A DNA stretch of 64,000 nucleotides from Streptomyces cirratus (GCF_014650775.1 NZ_BMVP01000002.1:310001-374000), one strand, 5' to 3'; numbered from the stretch's first letter, positions 40,215 to 50,490 are shown. Notes: a model not told the origin generated them from the letters alone. Translations and numbers: made by a program.

Positions 40215-42493
40215 ACCCGCGCAGCCCGCAGACCGGCGGCCCCCTCCTGCTGGGGGTCCGCCACCACGGACCGGGCTCCGCCCGCGCGGTGCGGGCCGCG
40301 CTGGACGAAGCCCGGCCGACGGCGGTGCTCATAGAGGGCCCGCCGGAAGGGGACGCGCTGCTGCCGCTCGCCGCCGACCCACAGATGCGGCCGCCCGTCG
40401 CCCTGCTCGCCCACGCCGCGGACGATCCCGGGCGGGCCGCGTTCTGGCCGCTGGCCGGCTTCTCCCCGGAGTGGGCCGCCATCCGCTGGGCCCAGGCGCG
40501 GGACGTACCAGTCCGGTTCATCGACCTCCCCGCGGCGCATTCGCTGGCCGTGAAGGACGACCAGGAGGAGCAGGCCGACTCCGTACGGATCGACCCGCTC
40601 GCGGTCCTGGCCGAAAGCGCCGGGTACGACGACCCCGAGCGCTGGTGGGAGGACGTCGTCGAGCACAGGGACGCCGTACGGGAAGACCCGCTGGCCGCGT
40701 TCGAGGCCCTCGGCGAAGCCATGGGCGCGCTGCGCGAGGCGTACGGCTGCGGCGGCAACCCGCGCGACCTGGTGCGGGAGGCGTACATGCGCCAACGGAT
40801 GCGTGCCGCGCGCCGCGAGTTCGGCGACACCTACGCCGTGGTCTGCGGGGCGTGGCACGTCCCGGCACTGCGCGCCCCGGCCACAGCCGCCGCCGACAAG
40901 GCCCTGCTGACCGGACTGCCGAAGATCAAGGTCGAGACCACCTGGGTGCCCTGGACCCACCGCCGGCTCGCCCGCGCCGGGGGCTACGGCGCCGGCATCA
41001 CCTCGCCCGGTTGGTACGCGCACCTCTTCACCGCCCGCGACCGGCCCGTCGAGCGCTGGCTGACCAAGGTCGCGGGCCTGCTCCGGGAGGAGGACCGGCA
41101 GGTCTCCTCCGCCCATGTCATAGAGGCGGTCCGGCTCGCCCAGACCCTCGCCGCCGTGCGGGGGCGGCCGGTACCCGGTCTCACCGAAACCCTCGAAGCG
41201 GTACGGGCGGTCATGTGCGACGGCTCCGACATGCCACTCGCCCTGATCCAGGACCGCCTGGTGGTCGGGGACGTGCTGGGCGAAGTCCCGGACGCGGCGC
41301 CCGTCGTACCGCTCCAGCGGGACCTGACCCGCAGACAGCGCTCCCTGCGCCTCAAGGCGGAGGCGCAGGACCGCGAGCTGGAACTGGACCTGCGCAAGGA
41401 CACCGACGCGGCCAAGTCCCTTCTGCTGCACCGGCTGCAGCTGCTCGGCATCGACTGGGGGACACCCACCGCCTCCCGGGGCAGCACCGGCACCTTCCGG
41501 GAGACGTGGCGGCTGCGCTGGGAGCCCGAGCTGTCGGTGCGGGTCGCCGAGGCGGGGATCTGGGGCACGACCGTCCTGGGGGCGGCCACCGCCCGGGCCG
41601 AGGCGCTCGCGGCGGACGCCGCCGAACTGGGCGAGGTCACCGCCCTGGCCGAACGGTGCCTGCTGGCCGGGCTTGCCGAGGCACTGCCCGCCGTGCTGCG
41701 GGCCCTCGCGGACCGGGCCGCGCTCGACACCGATGTGGCACGCCTCGCCAAGGCACTGCCCGCGCTGGCCCGCTCCCTGCGGTACGGGGACGTACGGGGC
41801 ACCGACGCGCAGGCGCTCGCCACCGTGGCCGCCGGGCTCGCGGAGCGGATATGCGTGGCCCTGCCACCCGCCTGCGCGGCCGGGCTGGACGCCGACGGCG
41901 CGGCGGAGCTGCGCGGGCACGTCGACGCCGTCCACGGGGCGATCGCCCTGCTGGCAGACGCCGACGAGGGGCTGCGCGAGCGCTGGGCGGCGGTGCTGCG
42001 GACGCTGGCCGGCCGGGACACCGTGCCCGGGCTGATCCGCGGCCGGGCCGCGCGGCTGCTCCTGGACGACGGCCGGCTCCCGCCCGAGGAGACGGCGCGG
42101 CTGATGGGGCTCGCACTGTCCCCGGCGGCCACCCCGGCCGACGCCGCGGGCTGGATCGAGGGCTTCGCCGGCGGCAGCGCGGGCGGCGGCACCCTGCTGG
42201 TCCACGACGAGCGGCTGCTCGGCCTGATCGACACCTGGCTGGTGTCGGTGCCCGCGGGTGCCTTCGTCGACGTACTGCCCCTGCTGCGGCGGACGTTCGG
42301 GGCGTACGAGCCGGGCGTGAAGCGGGCCCTGGGCGAACTGGTCCGGCGGCCACCGGCCGCCCGGCAGCGCGGCGCCGGCCCCGGCCGGGCCCCCGAGGGC
42401 TTCGGCCCGGAGCTGAACCCCGTCCGCGCGGACGCGGTGGCGGACGTGGTCCGCATGCTGCTCGCCGGGGCGGCCGGAGCCGCGGCGGCGTAG
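40211..42493 (+). CDS. DUF5682-like protein of the SWIM/MoxR/VWA cassette
   Basis: A 760-residue protein translationally coupled to the MoxR gene by an ATGA overlap. The N-terminus (LLLGVRHHGPGSARAVRAAL, LIEGPPEGDALLPL) and YAVVCGAWHVPAL around 215 suggest a TraB/PrgY-like catalytic fold (paired GXXH and HHG-like motifs in putative metalloproteases), but this is only a resemblance. The C-terminal half is helical and Ala/Leu-rich. I know this family as DUF5682, found beside MoxR and VWA genes. Function unknown. An open frame runs far upstream but the real start is 40211. Confidence 0.78.
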   Translation: MNPRSPQTGGPLLLGVRHHGPGSARAVRAALDEARPTAVLIEGPPEGDALLPLAADPQMRPPVALLAHAADDPGRAAFWPLAGFSPEWAAIRWAQARDVPVRFIDLPAAHSLAVKDDQEEQADSVRIDPLAVLAESAGYDDPERWWEDVVEHRDAVREDPLAAFEALGEAMGALREAYGCGGNPRDLVREAYMRQRMRAARREFGDTYAVVCGAWHVPALRAPATAAADKALLTGLPKIKVETTWVPWTHRRLARAGGYGAGITSPGWYAHLFTARDRPVERWLTKVAGLLREEDRQVSSAHVIEAVRLAQTLAAVRGRPVPGLTETLEAVRAVMCDGSDMPLALIQDRLVVGDVLGEVPDAAPVVPLQRDLTRRQRSLRLKAEAQDRELELDLRKDTDAAKSLLLHRLQLLGIDWGTPTASRGSTGTFRETWRLRWEPELSVRVAEAGIWGTTVLGAATARAEALAADAAELGEVTALAERCLLAGLAEALPAVLRALADRAALDTDVARLAKALPALARSLRYGDVRGTDAQALATVAAGLAERICVALPPACAAGLDADGAAELRGHVDAVHGAIALLADADEGLRERWAAVLRTLAGRDTVPGLIRGRAARLLLDDGRLPPEETARLMGLALSPAATPADAAGWIEGFAGGSAGGGTLLVHDERLLGLIDTWLVSVPAGAFVDVLPLLRRTFGAYEPGVKRALGELVRRPPAARQRGAGPGRAPEGFGPELNPVRADAVADVVRMLLAGAAGAAAA

Positions 42494-42608
42494 GCGCGGC
42501 CCGAAACCGCCCGGCCGGGCGGGGCCGGCCACCGCACCGGCACCCGCAGGGAATGGCAGGACGGCGGCGGCGATGGCCGCCGGTGACGACACGACAGGGG
42601 GACGACAG

Positions 42609-43775
42609 ATGGAGATCGGTACGGGACGGCCGGCGGACGCGGGGGAGCGGCTGCGGCGGTGGCGGATGGTGCTCGGAGGAGGCGAGGGGGAGGGCACCGG
42701 CTGCTCGCTCTCCGGCCGCGACGCGCAGATGGACGCCGCGCTCACGGCCCTGTACGGCCAGAGCGGCGCCGGCTCGCGCAAGAGGCCGGGGGAGCGGTCG
42801 GCCGGACTCGGAGGGTCCGCGCCGCAGGTGGCCCGCTGGCTCGGGGACATCAGGACCTACTTCCCCAGCTCCGTGGTGCAGGTCATGCAGCGGGACGCCA
42901 TCGAACGGCTCGGCCTGTCCTCCCTGCTGCTGGAGCCGGAGATGCTGGAGGCCGTGGAACCGGACGTTCACCTCGTCGGCACCCTGCTCTCCCTCAACAA
43001 GGCCATGCCGGAGACGACCCGCGAGAGTGCCCGCGCGGTGGTCGCCAAGGTCGTCCAGCAGTTGGAGAAGCGCCTCGCGACCCGTACCCGCGCCACCCTC
43101 ACCGGCGCCCTCGACCGCTCCGCCCGCATCAGCCGCCCCCGTCACCGGGACATCGACTGGGACCGGACGATCCGCGCCAACCTCAAGAACTACCTCCCCG
43201 AGTACCGCACCGTCGTCCCGGAACGGCTGGTCGGATACGGCCGGGCGGCGCAGTCCGTGAAGAAGGAGGTCATCCTCTGCATCGACCAGTCGGGTTCGAT
43301 GGCGGCCTCCGTCGTCTACGCCTCCGTCTTCGGGGCGGTGCTCGCCTCCATGCGGGCGATCGCCACCCGGCTGGTGGTGTTCGACACCGCCGTCGTGGAC
43401 CTCACGGACCAGCTCGACGATCCCGTCGACGTGCTCTTCGGCACCCAGCTCGGCGGCGGCACCGACATCAACCGCGCCCTCGCCTACTGCGAGTCCAAGA
43501 TCACCCGGCCGGCCGACACCGTCGTGGTCCTGATCAGTGATCTCTACGAGGGCGGCATACGCGACGGGATGCTCAAGCGGGTCGCCGCGATGAAGGCCGC
43601 CGGGGTGGAATTCGTGACCCTGCTCGCCCTGTCCGACGAAGGCGCCCCCGCCTACGACCGCGAGCACGCGGCGGCCCTCGCCGCACTCGGCGCGCCCGCC
43701 TTCGCCTGCACCCCCGACCTCTTCCCCGACGTGATGGCCGCCGCGCTGGAGAGGCGGCCGCTGCCCGTCCCGTGA
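42609..43775 (+). CDS. VWA-domain protein, MoxR partner
   Basis: A 388-residue protein whose C-terminal half is a von Willebrand A domain with a complete MIDAS: DQSGSM (Asp226, Ser228, Ser230), Thr in GGTDINRAL and Asp in VVVLISDLYEGG. The N-terminal half is helical (YFPSSVVQVMQRDAIERLGL...) and typical of CoxE/BatA-like partners of MoxR. It is the last gene of the rightward operon, 115 bp after DUF5682. ATG 42609 lies after GGGGGA at good spacing; ATG 42573 (12 codons longer) is an alternative. Confidence 0.88.
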   Translation: MEIGTGRPADAGERLRRWRMVLGGGEGEGTGCSLSGRDAQMDAALTALYGQSGAGSRKRPGERSAGLGGSAPQVARWLGDIRTYFPSSVVQVMQRDAIERLGLSSLLLEPEMLEAVEPDVHLVGTLLSLNKAMPETTRESARAVVAKVVQQLEKRLATRTRATLTGALDRSARISRPRHRDIDWDRTIRANLKNYLPEYRTVVPERLVGYGRAAQSVKKEVILCIDQSGSMAASVVYASVFGAVLASMRAIATRLVVFDTAVVDLTDQLDDPVDVLFGTQLGGGTDINRALAYCESKITRPADTVVVLISDLYEGGIRDGMLKRVAAMKAAGVEFVTLLALSDEGAPAYDREHAAALAALGAPAFACTPDLFPDVMAAALERRPLPVP

Positions 43776-43842
43776 GCGGCCCGCCGGCCCCGTCCGTGAC
43801 TCGGCGGATCCTACGAACGTGCAGCTCAACCGTGAGGCGATC

Positions 43843-43858
43843 TGTGACAGGTATCACC
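43843..43858. promoter_or_regulatory. Crp-like site upstream of sucC
   Basis: TGTGA-CAGGTA-TCACC closely follows the TGTGA-N6-TCACA consensus of Crp proteins. It lies 194 bp upstream of sucC. Two other dyads follow, CACGGT-C-ACCGTG (43930-43942) and GTGAC-N6-GTCAC (43955-43970). The Crp identity is inferred. Confidence 0.4.
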
Positions 43859-44051
43859 GCTCTGGTGCGACCTGCGATTTAGGGACGCACGTCCCACGGG
43901 GATAACCTGCGAGACGGACATGCCGCGTTCACGGTCACCGTGTGCGCCTTCCTTGTGACAGCGCCGTCACGTTGCCCTCCGCGGCACGCCCACGCAGATA
44001 GCAGACAACCGCGAATCACTGCGAATCTTTGAAGACAAGGGACGGACGCGC

Positions 44052-45230
44052 GTGGACCTGTTCGAGTACCAGGCGAGGGACCTCTTCGCCAAGCACGGTG
44101 TACCGGTGCTGGCCGGTGAAGTGATCGACACGCCTGAGGCGGCTCGCGAGGCCACCGAGCGGCTGGGCGGCAAGTCGGTCGTCAAGGCGCAGGTGAAGGT
44201 CGGAGGCCGAGGCAAGGCCGGCGGCGTCAAGCTCGCCGCCACCCCGGACGAGGCCGTCGCCCGGGCGACGGACATCCTCGGCATGGACATCAAGGGCCAC
44301 ACGGTCCACAAGGTGATGATCGCCGAGACCGCTCCCGAGATCCTCGAGGAGTACTACGTCTCGTACCTCCTCGACCGCACCAACCGCACCTTCCTGGCCA
44401 TGGCCTCGGTGCAGGGCGGCATGGACATCGAGGAGGTCGCGGAGAAGACCCCCGAGGCCCTCGCGAAGGTCCCCGTCAACGCCAACGAGGGCGTGACCAT
44501 CGAGAAGGCCCGCGAGATCGTCGCGCAGGCGAAGTTCCCGGCCGAAGTCGCCGAGAAGGTCGCCGAGGTCCTCGTGACCCTGTGGCAGACCTTCATCGCC
44601 GAGGACGCTCTCCTCGTCGAGGTCAACCCGCTCGCGAAGGTCGCCAACGGCGACGTCATCGCGCTCGACGGCAAGGTCTCGCTCGACGAGAACGCCGAGT
44701 TCCGTCAGCCGGGCCACGAGGAGTTCGTGGACCACGCGGCCGCGAACCCGCTCGAGGCCGCCGCCAAGGCGAAGAACCTCAACTACGTCAAGCTCGACGG
44801 TGAAGTCGGCATCATCGGCAACGGCGCGGGCCTCGTCATGAGCACCCTCGACGTCGTCGCCTACGCCGGTGAGAACCACGGCGGCGTCAAGCCCGCCAAC
44901 TTCCTGGACATCGGCGGTGGCGCCTCCGCCGCCGTCATGGCCAACGGCCTTGAGATCATCCTCGGCGACCCGGACGTCAAGTCCGTCTTCGTCAACGTCT
45001 TCGGTGGCATCACCGCCTGCGACGAGGTCGCCAACGGCATCGTCCAGGCGCTGGCACTGCTGGAGGAGAAGGGCGAGGCGGTCACCAAGCCGCTCGTCGT
45101 CCGTCTCGACGGCAACAACGCCGAGCTGGGTCGCAAGATCCTCTCGGACGCCAACCACCCGCTGGTGCAGCGCGTGGACACCATGGACGGCGCGGCCGAC
45201 AAGGCCGCCGAGCTCGCGGCTGCGAAGTAA
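44052..45230 (+). CDS. sucC: Succinyl-CoA synthetase (ADP-forming) beta subunit
   Basis: TCA-cycle enzyme that makes succinate and ATP from succinyl-CoA with the alpha subunit. The 392-residue protein has an ATP-grasp domain ([37 protein letters not shown]) and the C-terminal CoA-ligase domain ([44 protein letters not shown]). Length is standard. GTG 44052 follows AAGGGA. sucD starts 21 bp after the stop, so it is one operon with a strong terminator behind it. A Crp-like site and dyads lie in the 276-bp upstream region. Confidence 0.97.
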   Translation: MDLFEYQARDLFAKHGVPVLAGEVIDTPEAAREATERLGGKSVVKAQVKVGGRGKAGGVKLAATPDEAVARATDILGMDIKGHTVHKVMIAETAPEILEEYYVSYLLDRTNRTFLAMASVQGGMDIEEVAEKTPEALAKVPVNANEGVTIEKAREIVAQAKFPAEVAEKVAEVLVTLWQTFIAEDALLVEVNPLAKVANGDVIALDGKVSLDENAEFRQPGHEEFVDHAAANPLEAAAKAKNLNYVKLDGEVGIIGNGAGLVMSTLDVVAYAGENHGGVKPANFLDIGGGASAAVMANGLEIILGDPDVKSVFVNVFGGITACDEVANGIVQALALLEEKGEAVTKPLVVRLDGNNAELGRKILSDANHPLVQRVDTMDGAADKAAELAAAK

Positions 45231-45251
45231 GGGCAGAGGTCACAGACTCAC

Positions 45252-46142
45252 ATGGCTATCTTCCTCAACAAGGACAGCAAGGTCATCGTCCAGGGCATGA
45301 CCGGTGCCACGGGCATGAAGCACACCAAGCTGATGCTGGCTGACGGCACCAACATCGTCGGCGGCGTGAACCCGCGCAAGGCCGGCACCAGCGTCGACTT
45401 CGACGGCACCGAGGTCCCGGTCTTCGGCTCCGTCGCCGAGGCGATGGAGAAGACGGGCGCCAACGTCTCCGTCCTCTTCGTCCCGCCGGCCTTCGCCAAG
45501 GCCGCCGTCGTCGAGGCCATCGACGCCGAGATCCCGCTGGCCGTCGTCATCACCGAGGGCATCGCGGTGCACGACTCCGCCGCCTTCTGGGCGTACGCGA
45601 CCGCCAAGGGCAACAAGACCCGGATCATCGGCCCGAACTGCCCGGGTCTGATCACCCCCGGCCAGTCCAACGCCGGCATCATCCCGGGCGACATCACCAA
45701 GCCCGGCCGCATCGGTCTCGTGTCGAAGTCCGGCACGCTGACCTACCAGATGATGTACGAGCTCCGTGACATCGGCTTCTCCTCCGCCGTCGGCATCGGT
45801 GGCGACCCGGTCATCGGCACCACGCACATCGACGCCCTCGCGGCGTTCGAGGCGGACCCCGAGACCGACCTCATCGTCATGATCGGCGAGATCGGCGGCG
45901 ACGCCGAGGAGCGTGCGGCGGACTTCATCGCGAAGAACGTCACCAAGCCGGTCGTCGGCTACGTCGCGGGCTTCACCGCCCCCGAGGGCAAGACCATGGG
46001 TCACGCCGGCGCCATCGTCTCCGGTTCTTCCGGCACCGCACAGGCCAAGAAGGAGGCCCTCGAGGCCGCGGGCGTGAAGGTCGGCAAGACGCCGACCGAG
46101 ACCGCCAAGCTGGCGCGCGAGATCCTGAACGCCGCTCAGTAA
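45252..46142 (+). CDS. sucD: Succinyl-CoA synthetase alpha subunit
   Basis: Partner of SucC. The 296-residue protein starts [21 protein letters not shown], has the CoA-binding Rossmann fold, NCPGLITP and the phosphorylated His251 in [14 protein letters not shown]. It is cotranscribed with sucC. Transcription ends at a canonical hairpin and T tract 21 bp after the stop. Confidence 0.97.
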   Translation: MAIFLNKDSKVIVQGMTGATGMKHTKLMLADGTNIVGGVNPRKAGTSVDFDGTEVPVFGSVAEAMEKTGANVSVLFVPPAFAKAAVVEAIDAEIPLAVVITEGIAVHDSAAFWAYATAKGNKTRIIGPNCPGLITPGQSNAGIIPGDITKPGRIGLVSKSGTLTYQMMYELRDIGFSSAVGIGGDPVIGTTHIDALAAFEADPETDLIVMIGEIGGDAEERAADFIAKNVTKPVVGYVAGFTAPEGKTMGHAGAIVSGSSGTAQAKKEALEAAGVKVGKTPTETAKLAREILNAAQ

Positions 46143-46162
46143 GCAGTCACCGTACGTGCCTA

Positions 46163-46207
46163 CGGGCGTGGCCCGCACCCCTCTCGGGTGCGGGCCACGC
46201 CCGTTTT
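46163..46207 (+). terminator. Canonical rho-independent terminator after sucCD
   Basis: CGGGCGTGGCCCGCACCC (46163-46180), loop CTCTC, and its complement (46186-46203), then TTTT. An 18-bp perfect stem. It may also serve the convergent gene at 46228. Confidence 0.95.
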
Positions 46208-46227
46208 CGCCGTGTGAGCGCCCCGGC

Positions 46228-47784
46228 TCACTCGACCTTCGGTGCGAGGCGGGCCGGGCCGGCCGCCGGATCGGAGCGGAGCCTGTCGTGCAGCTCCTTG
46301 CTCTGTTCGGTGAACCGCTGGGGACCGCTGAGCGGCGGGACCCCGGAGACGCTCGAACCCGGCGCGAGCGGCGGGATGTAGTGGGTCGGCGACGTGGTCG
46401 CCGTGTACGCCGTCGCCACCGCGATCACCGCCGTCAGCCCGAGCGCCGCCCGGCTCAGCGCGCGGGAGCGGCGCTCGCAGGAGGTGCGTACGGCGGCCGC
46501 CGGGCGCGGTTCGAGGGAGACGGCCGGACGGACCGAGCCCATGCGTTCGCGCAGCCGGGCGGACCGCTGCCCGGGCGGCAGGCCGGCCAGCTCGGGGATA
46601 CGGGCGACGAGCGCCGCGTGCGCGTTCAGGAGGCGCAGGCCCGCGGTGGGCGTCGACGCCTCGATCTCGGCGGCCGTGTCGGGGAGGTCGAGGCCGACGC
46701 CGTCGTAGAGCAGGACCGCGCGGCGGTACGCGGTCGGCAGCGCGAGCAGGGCGTCCATCGTGATCCGGTCGGCGGCTTCGGCCGGGGCCTTGTCGGGGTG
46801 GCGGAAGGCCCGGCGGAACCGGTGCCAGGGGGAGAGGGCGTACTCGTACGTGGCCGCGCGCACCCAGCCCACCGGGTCCGGGTCGGTGGCGACCTCGGGC
46901 CAGCGCGCCCAGGCCTGGAGGAACGCCTTGTCCACGGCCTCCAGGGCGAGGGAGCGGCGGCCGGTGAGCAGGTACGCCTGGCGGACGAGCGCCGGGGCGG
47001 CGTAGGCGTGCAGGGCATCGAACACCTGAGCGGGACTCAGGGGGCCGGGATCGACGGGGGCTTGCGGCTCGGCAGCGGCGCCGGGTTCGGCCCCGGCCTC
47101 GGCCGTGGGGGTGTCGGGTTCGGGCTCGGGCCGGGACTCCGGGGGTAGGGGGGTGTGGTTGCCTCCGGCGCGCTTGACGGGGGTCTTGGCCTCGTGGCGC
47201 GAAGAGCCGGCCGGTGGCTTGGGGGCCCGCTTCGGCGCCGCCTTGGGCCGTTTGCGGGAGCTGATGGGCCGCGCCGGGGCCGGGGAGACCCGTACGGCAC
47301 CGGAGCCGGCGGTTTTCGCGGCTCCGGGGAAGTCGGCGTTCGGGGCTGCGGCGTTGGAGACCCCGGCGGGGGACCGGGTCTGGGTGGCGGCGCCTTCGGA
47401 GGCGGTGGGGGTCGGGGCCCCAGGGCCTGCGGGGTCGGGGGTCTGCGCGGCGGGGGTTTGCGCGGCCGGGGTTCGTTTGGCGGGGGTTTGTGGGGTGGAG
47501 GTCTGCGGGGCGGGGCCCTCGGCGGTGGGGGGCGGGGCCTCGGGCTCGGCGGGGGCGGTGGACGCCGCGAGCCGGGTGAGGAAACGGGCGTAGGCCTTGC
47601 GCTTGCGGCCGCGCGGGTGCGTCCGTCCGGTCTCCCACGAGCGGACCGTGGAAGGGCTGACCCCGACGGCCGCCGCCACCTCACCGTGCGTCAGTTCGGC
47701 GGATTCGCGCAGCCTTCGGCGTTCCTGGGGGGAAGGGAGGTCGGCCTCCCCCGAGGCGGAGGTCGTTCCGACGCCTTGTGTCAT
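46228..47784 (-). CDS. HTH / sigma-like / transmembrane fusion protein
   Basis: A 518-residue three-part protein. Residues ~20-75 form a helix-turn-helix ([33 protein letters not shown]). A ~170-residue Pro/Ala/Thr-rich linker follows. Residues ~250-395 resemble an ECF sigma factor: region 2-like [24 protein letters not shown] and region 4-like [27 protein letters not shown], though key promoter-recognition residues are weak. Near 430-450 a membrane helix ([16 protein letters not shown]) leads to a short outer tail. It could be a membrane-tethered regulator. ATG 47784 is the start. The divergent gene at 47904 lies beyond an AT-rich 119-bp region with CATAAACGTATATTG, where both promoters must lie. 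Confidence 0.8.
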   Translation of the reverse strand: MTQGVGTTSASGEADLPSPQERRRLRESAELTHGEVAAAVGVSPSTVRSWETGRTHPRGRKRKAYARFLTRLAASTAPAEPEAPPPTAEGPAPQTSTPQTPAKRTPAAQTPAAQTPDPAGPGAPTPTASEGAATQTRSPAGVSNAAAPNADFPGAAKTAGSGAVRVSPAPARPISSRKRPKAAPKRAPKPPAGSSRHEAKTPVKRAGGNHTPLPPESRPEPEPDTPTAEAGAEPGAAAEPQAPVDPGPLSPAQVFDALHAYAAPALVRQAYLLTGRRSLALEAVDKAFLQAWARWPEVATDPDPVGWVRAATYEYALSPWHRFRRAFRHPDKAPAEAADRITMDALLALPTAYRRAVLLYDGVGLDLPDTAAEIEASTPTAGLRLLNAHAALVARIPELAGLPPGQRSARLRERMGSVRPAVSLEPRPAAAVRTSCERRSRALSRAALGLTAVIAVATAYTATTSPTHYIPPLAPGSSVSGVPPLSGPQRFTEQSKELHDRLRSDPAAGPARLAPKVE

Positions 47785-47823
47785 GCCACTCTCCCCGCGA
47801 CCCGGTAGCTCTGCGCGAAAAAG

Positions 47824-47845
47824 TACATAAACGTATATTGGGCGA
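47824..47845. promoter_or_regulatory. AT-rich divergent promoter region
   Basis: An AT-rich stretch (TACATAAACGTATATTG) between the divergent sigma-like fusion gene and the PerM-like gene. The short inverted repeat TACATA/TATATT is imperfect. Likely -10 elements for one or both genes; no specific regulator is proposed. Confidence 0.35.
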
Positions 47846-47903
47846 CACCACGGACATTCGCCTGTTACCCACCCATAGCGCGTGTCGTTGGCACCATGGC
47901 GGG

Positions 47904-49508
47904 GTGACCCAAGTGACCGAACGCGGTACCTCGTTGCCTGCGGCCCCGCAGGCCGCCGTGCGGCGCCGTTCGCCGGCGGCCGCCGCGTGCGTGCTGGGCG
48001 GCGCCGTGGCCGCAGGACTGGGGCTCGGCTTCCTGGCCGTGCTCGTGATCGTGCTGTGGATCAGCTCCCCCTATCCCGACAGCGGCCCCGGCGGCGCGCT
48101 GCACCTCGCGGCCGGGCTGTGGCTGCTCGCCCACGGGACCGAACTCGTCCGCTACGAAACCCTGTCGGGGGTGCCCGCACCCGTCGGGGTGACGCCGTTG
48201 CTGCTGGTGGCACTGCCGGTGCTGCTCATGCGGCGGGCCGCGCGGCTGGGCAGTGCCTCGGGCGGCGGCCCGGTGGACGGTCCGGGCGACGACGAGGTGC
48301 TGCCGGCCGGCGTCGTGTTCTCGGCGGTGACCTGCGGGTACCTCGGCGTCGGGGCGCTGGCGACGGTCTACGCCTCGGTCGGTCCCATGCCGGCCGACCC
48401 GCTGAGCGCGGCGTGGCACGTGCCGCTGGTGGCCGTACTGGCCGCGGCGAGCGGGGTGTGGGCGGCGCGGGGGAGGCCGCTCGGCGAGTTCCCGCAGTGG
48501 GTGCCGGGCTGGGTGGCGGGGGGCGTACGGAGGGTCATCGCGCGCCCCCGTTACGAGCTGGCGCTGCGTTCGGGCGCGGCGGGGGCGCTGGTGCTGGTGG
48601 GCGGTGGCGTGCTGCTGGTCGGGGCGTCGCTGGTGTGGCACGGGGCGGAGGTGCGGGGGTCGTTCCTGGGGCTGACCGGGGTGTGGTCGGGGCGGTTCGC
48701 GGTGCTGCTGCTGGCGGTGACGCTGATCCCGAACGCGATGGTGTGGGGTGCGGCCTACGGTCTGGGGCCGGGCTTCGCGCTGGGCGCGGGGGCGACGGCG
48801 ACACCGTTCGGCTCCGTCGGATCGCATGCGGCGCTGCCGAGGTTCCCGCTGCTGGCGGCGCTGCCGGGGGTGGGGGCGGGGACGCCGCTGACGTGGGCGG
48901 CGTTCGCCGTGCCGGTGGTGGCGGGGCTGGCGGTGGGGTGGTTCGCGGTGCGGAGGGCGCGGGAGGTCTCGTACGGGGAGACCGCGTGGACGGCGGTGCT
49001 GGGGGCGGTGGTGTGCGGGGTGCTGATGGCGGGACTCGCGGCAGTGGCGGCGGGGCCGCTGGGGTCGCGGGAGCTGGTGCGGTTCGGGCCGGTGTGGTGG
49101 CAGGTGGGGGGCGCGGCGGTGGCGTGGGCGGTGGTGCTGGCCGTGCCGGTGGCTGTGGCGGTGCACGGGTGGCGGGTGCGGCCGGTGAGGGGGGCGGGGG
49201 CGGTGGAAGCGGCGGACGAGTGGCACGACTCGGGGGTGCGGGAGTTGCGGTGGGCGGCGTTGCGGGAGGCGGCCGTGCCGATGGTGGCGCCGGGGGTGGC
49301 GGCTGCGGCTGCGGCTGCGGCTGCGGTGGCGGTGGCGCCTGCGGCGGAGCCGGGAGCTGTGGTGGCGGTTGCGTCTGCGGCTGCGGCGGAGCCGGGTGAG
49401 GGTGCTGACGTGCCGTCGGGAGCGGTGGGCGGTGCGCCGGTTGCGGCGGCGGAGTTGGTGCCGGGGGTGTCCGGGGCGCGGGTGCTGTCGCGGCGGCCGA
49501 CGGTCTGA
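47904..49508 (+). CDS. Polytopic membrane protein, DUF6350/PerM-like
   Basis: A 534-residue integral membrane protein with about ten helices (for example [62 protein letters not shown]). I recognise it as the DUF6350 family that sits between sucCD and purN in Streptomyces and is sometimes named PerM, a cell-division protein; the name is from memory. The C-terminal ~90 residues are Ala/Val-rich low complexity encoded by GGCTGC repeats. GTG 47904 is the start chosen. Downstream are two GC hairpins and REP-like repeats. Confidence 0.75.
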   Translation: MTQVTERGTSLPAAPQAAVRRRSPAAAACVLGGAVAAGLGLGFLAVLVIVLWISSPYPDSGPGGALHLAAGLWLLAHGTELVRYETLSGVPAPVGVTPLLLVALPVLLMRRAARLGSASGGGPVDGPGDDEVLPAGVVFSAVTCGYLGVGALATVYASVGPMPADPLSAAWHVPLVAVLAAASGVWAARGRPLGEFPQWVPGWVAGGVRRVIARPRYELALRSGAAGALVLVGGGVLLVGASLVWHGAEVRGSFLGLTGVWSGRFAVLLLAVTLIPNAMVWGAAYGLGPGFALGAGATATPFGSVGSHAALPRFPLLAALPGVGAGTPLTWAAFAVPVVAGLAVGWFAVRRAREVSYGETAWTAVLGAVVCGVLMAGLAAVAAGPLGSRELVRFGPVWWQVGGAAVAWAVVLAVPVAVAVHGWRVRPVRGAGAVEAADEWHDSGVRELRWAALREAAVPMVAPGVAAAAAAAAAVAVAPAAEPGAVVAVASAAAAEPGEGADVPSGAVGGAPVAAAELVPGVSGARVLSRRPTV

Positions 49509-49797
49509 GGCTGCGGCGCCGCTGCCGGGGGCCCGCCCCCGGGCTCCCGCGCCTCAATCGCCGGCGGGGCTGGAAGTGCGGCCCCCCCCCGGGCTGGGCG
49601 GGTGCGGCGCCGCTGCCGGGGGCCAGCCCCCGGACCCCCGCGCCTCAAACGCCGGCGGGGCTGGAAGGTGCGCCCCCGGGGCTGGAAAGTGCGGCCCCCG
49701 GGGCAGGAAGGTGCGGCGCCGGGGCTGGGAGACGCCTCAAACGCCGGCGGGGCTGGAAGGTGCGCCCCCGGGGCTGGAGTGCGCGGCTGGACGCCCG
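49509..49797. repeat. GC-rich repeat cluster with three CCTCAAACGCCGGCGGGG units
   Basis: Three copies of a 24-bp unit, GCCTCAA(A/T)CGCCGGCGGGG plus CTGGA, begin at 49551, 49642 and 49734. Two CCGGGGGC-N2-GCCCCCGG hairpins lie at 49525 and near 49614. The unit recurs at 61910, 62093 and reversed at 62561. No gene is present. It is a scattered Streptomyces repeat, and the hairpins probably terminate the upstream gene. Confidence 0.7.
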
Positions 49798-50337
49798 TTA
49801 CTGGCGGACCTTGAGGATCTTGCCGATCGGGTTGTCCGGGAGGAGCGTGTTGCATTTGAGTTCGGCCGTGCGCGTCAGGGCGTCGTCGCGGCAGACGTAG
49901 AAGTCCTTGTACGCCAGCTGGACCGCGTACGAGCTCGCCGCCAGCAGCAGCGCGAGCGTCGCCGTCACCAGGCCGCTGATCGCCGCCGTGCGCTGGGGCC
50001 GGGCCGCCGGGCCGAGGTTGTCGACGCCGGCGCGCAGGGCGCTGACGCCCCAGTACAGCGCGAGCGCGCCCAGCAGCAGGCCCACCGACGGGATTCCGAA
50101 GAAGCCGAAGAAGAACCCCCACATGCCCGCGAACACCGCGTAGCGGGCCCGGCGCTGGAGCGGGTCCGTCGGGTCCCAGCGGGCCGGGCCCTCGGGGGAC
50201 GGGTCCTGGCCGGGGCCGCCGGGGCCACCCGCGCCGGTGACGCCGCGCGGCTGCCACGGCTCGTCGGGCCTGCCCTCGGGGGGCGCCGCGAAGGGGTTGT
50301 CGTCGGTCGAGGAGTCGGGCTGACGGCGGTCCGGCAT
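49798..50337 (-). CDS. Membrane protein with Pro/Gly-rich N-terminus
   Basis: Function not recognised. The 179-residue protein has a disordered Pro/Gly/Asp-rich N-terminus (about 65 residues), then two helices around 68-102 (YAVFAGMWGFFFGFFGIPSVGLLLGALALYWG) and one around 120-142 (AAISGLVTATLALLLAASSY). The C-terminal segment with two Cys (YVCRDDALT, KCNTLLP) is probably extracytoplasmic. This DUF4190-like layout is common in actinomycetes. ATG 50337 is the only reasonable start. Confidence 0.75.
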   Translation of the reverse strand: MPDRRQPDSSTDDNPFAAPPEGRPDEPWQPRGVTGAGGPGGPGQDPSPEGPARWDPTDPLQRRARYAVFAGMWGFFFGFFGIPSVGLLLGALALYWGVSALRAGVDNLGPAARPQRTAAISGLVTATLALLLAASSYAVQLAYKDFYVCRDDALTRTAELKCNTLLPDNPIGKILKVRQ

Positions 50338-50490
50338 CGAGTGCGTTACTTCCCCTGTGTCGTGGGCGTGGCGTCGGCGCGTCGGTGTGAGACACGTCGC
50401 GCCGCCTCACGCTACCCCCCGGCCGTGCCCCCGTCCCCCGGGGGCGGTCCCGTGTGCCGGTATCGTTGCAGGCGGTCCGCCGCTTCGTAT

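Noticed and set aside
43955..43970. GTGAC-N6-GTCAC as a Crp site
   Set aside because: The spacing between GTGA and TCAC is 8 rather than 6 bases; the site at 43843-43858 fits better.
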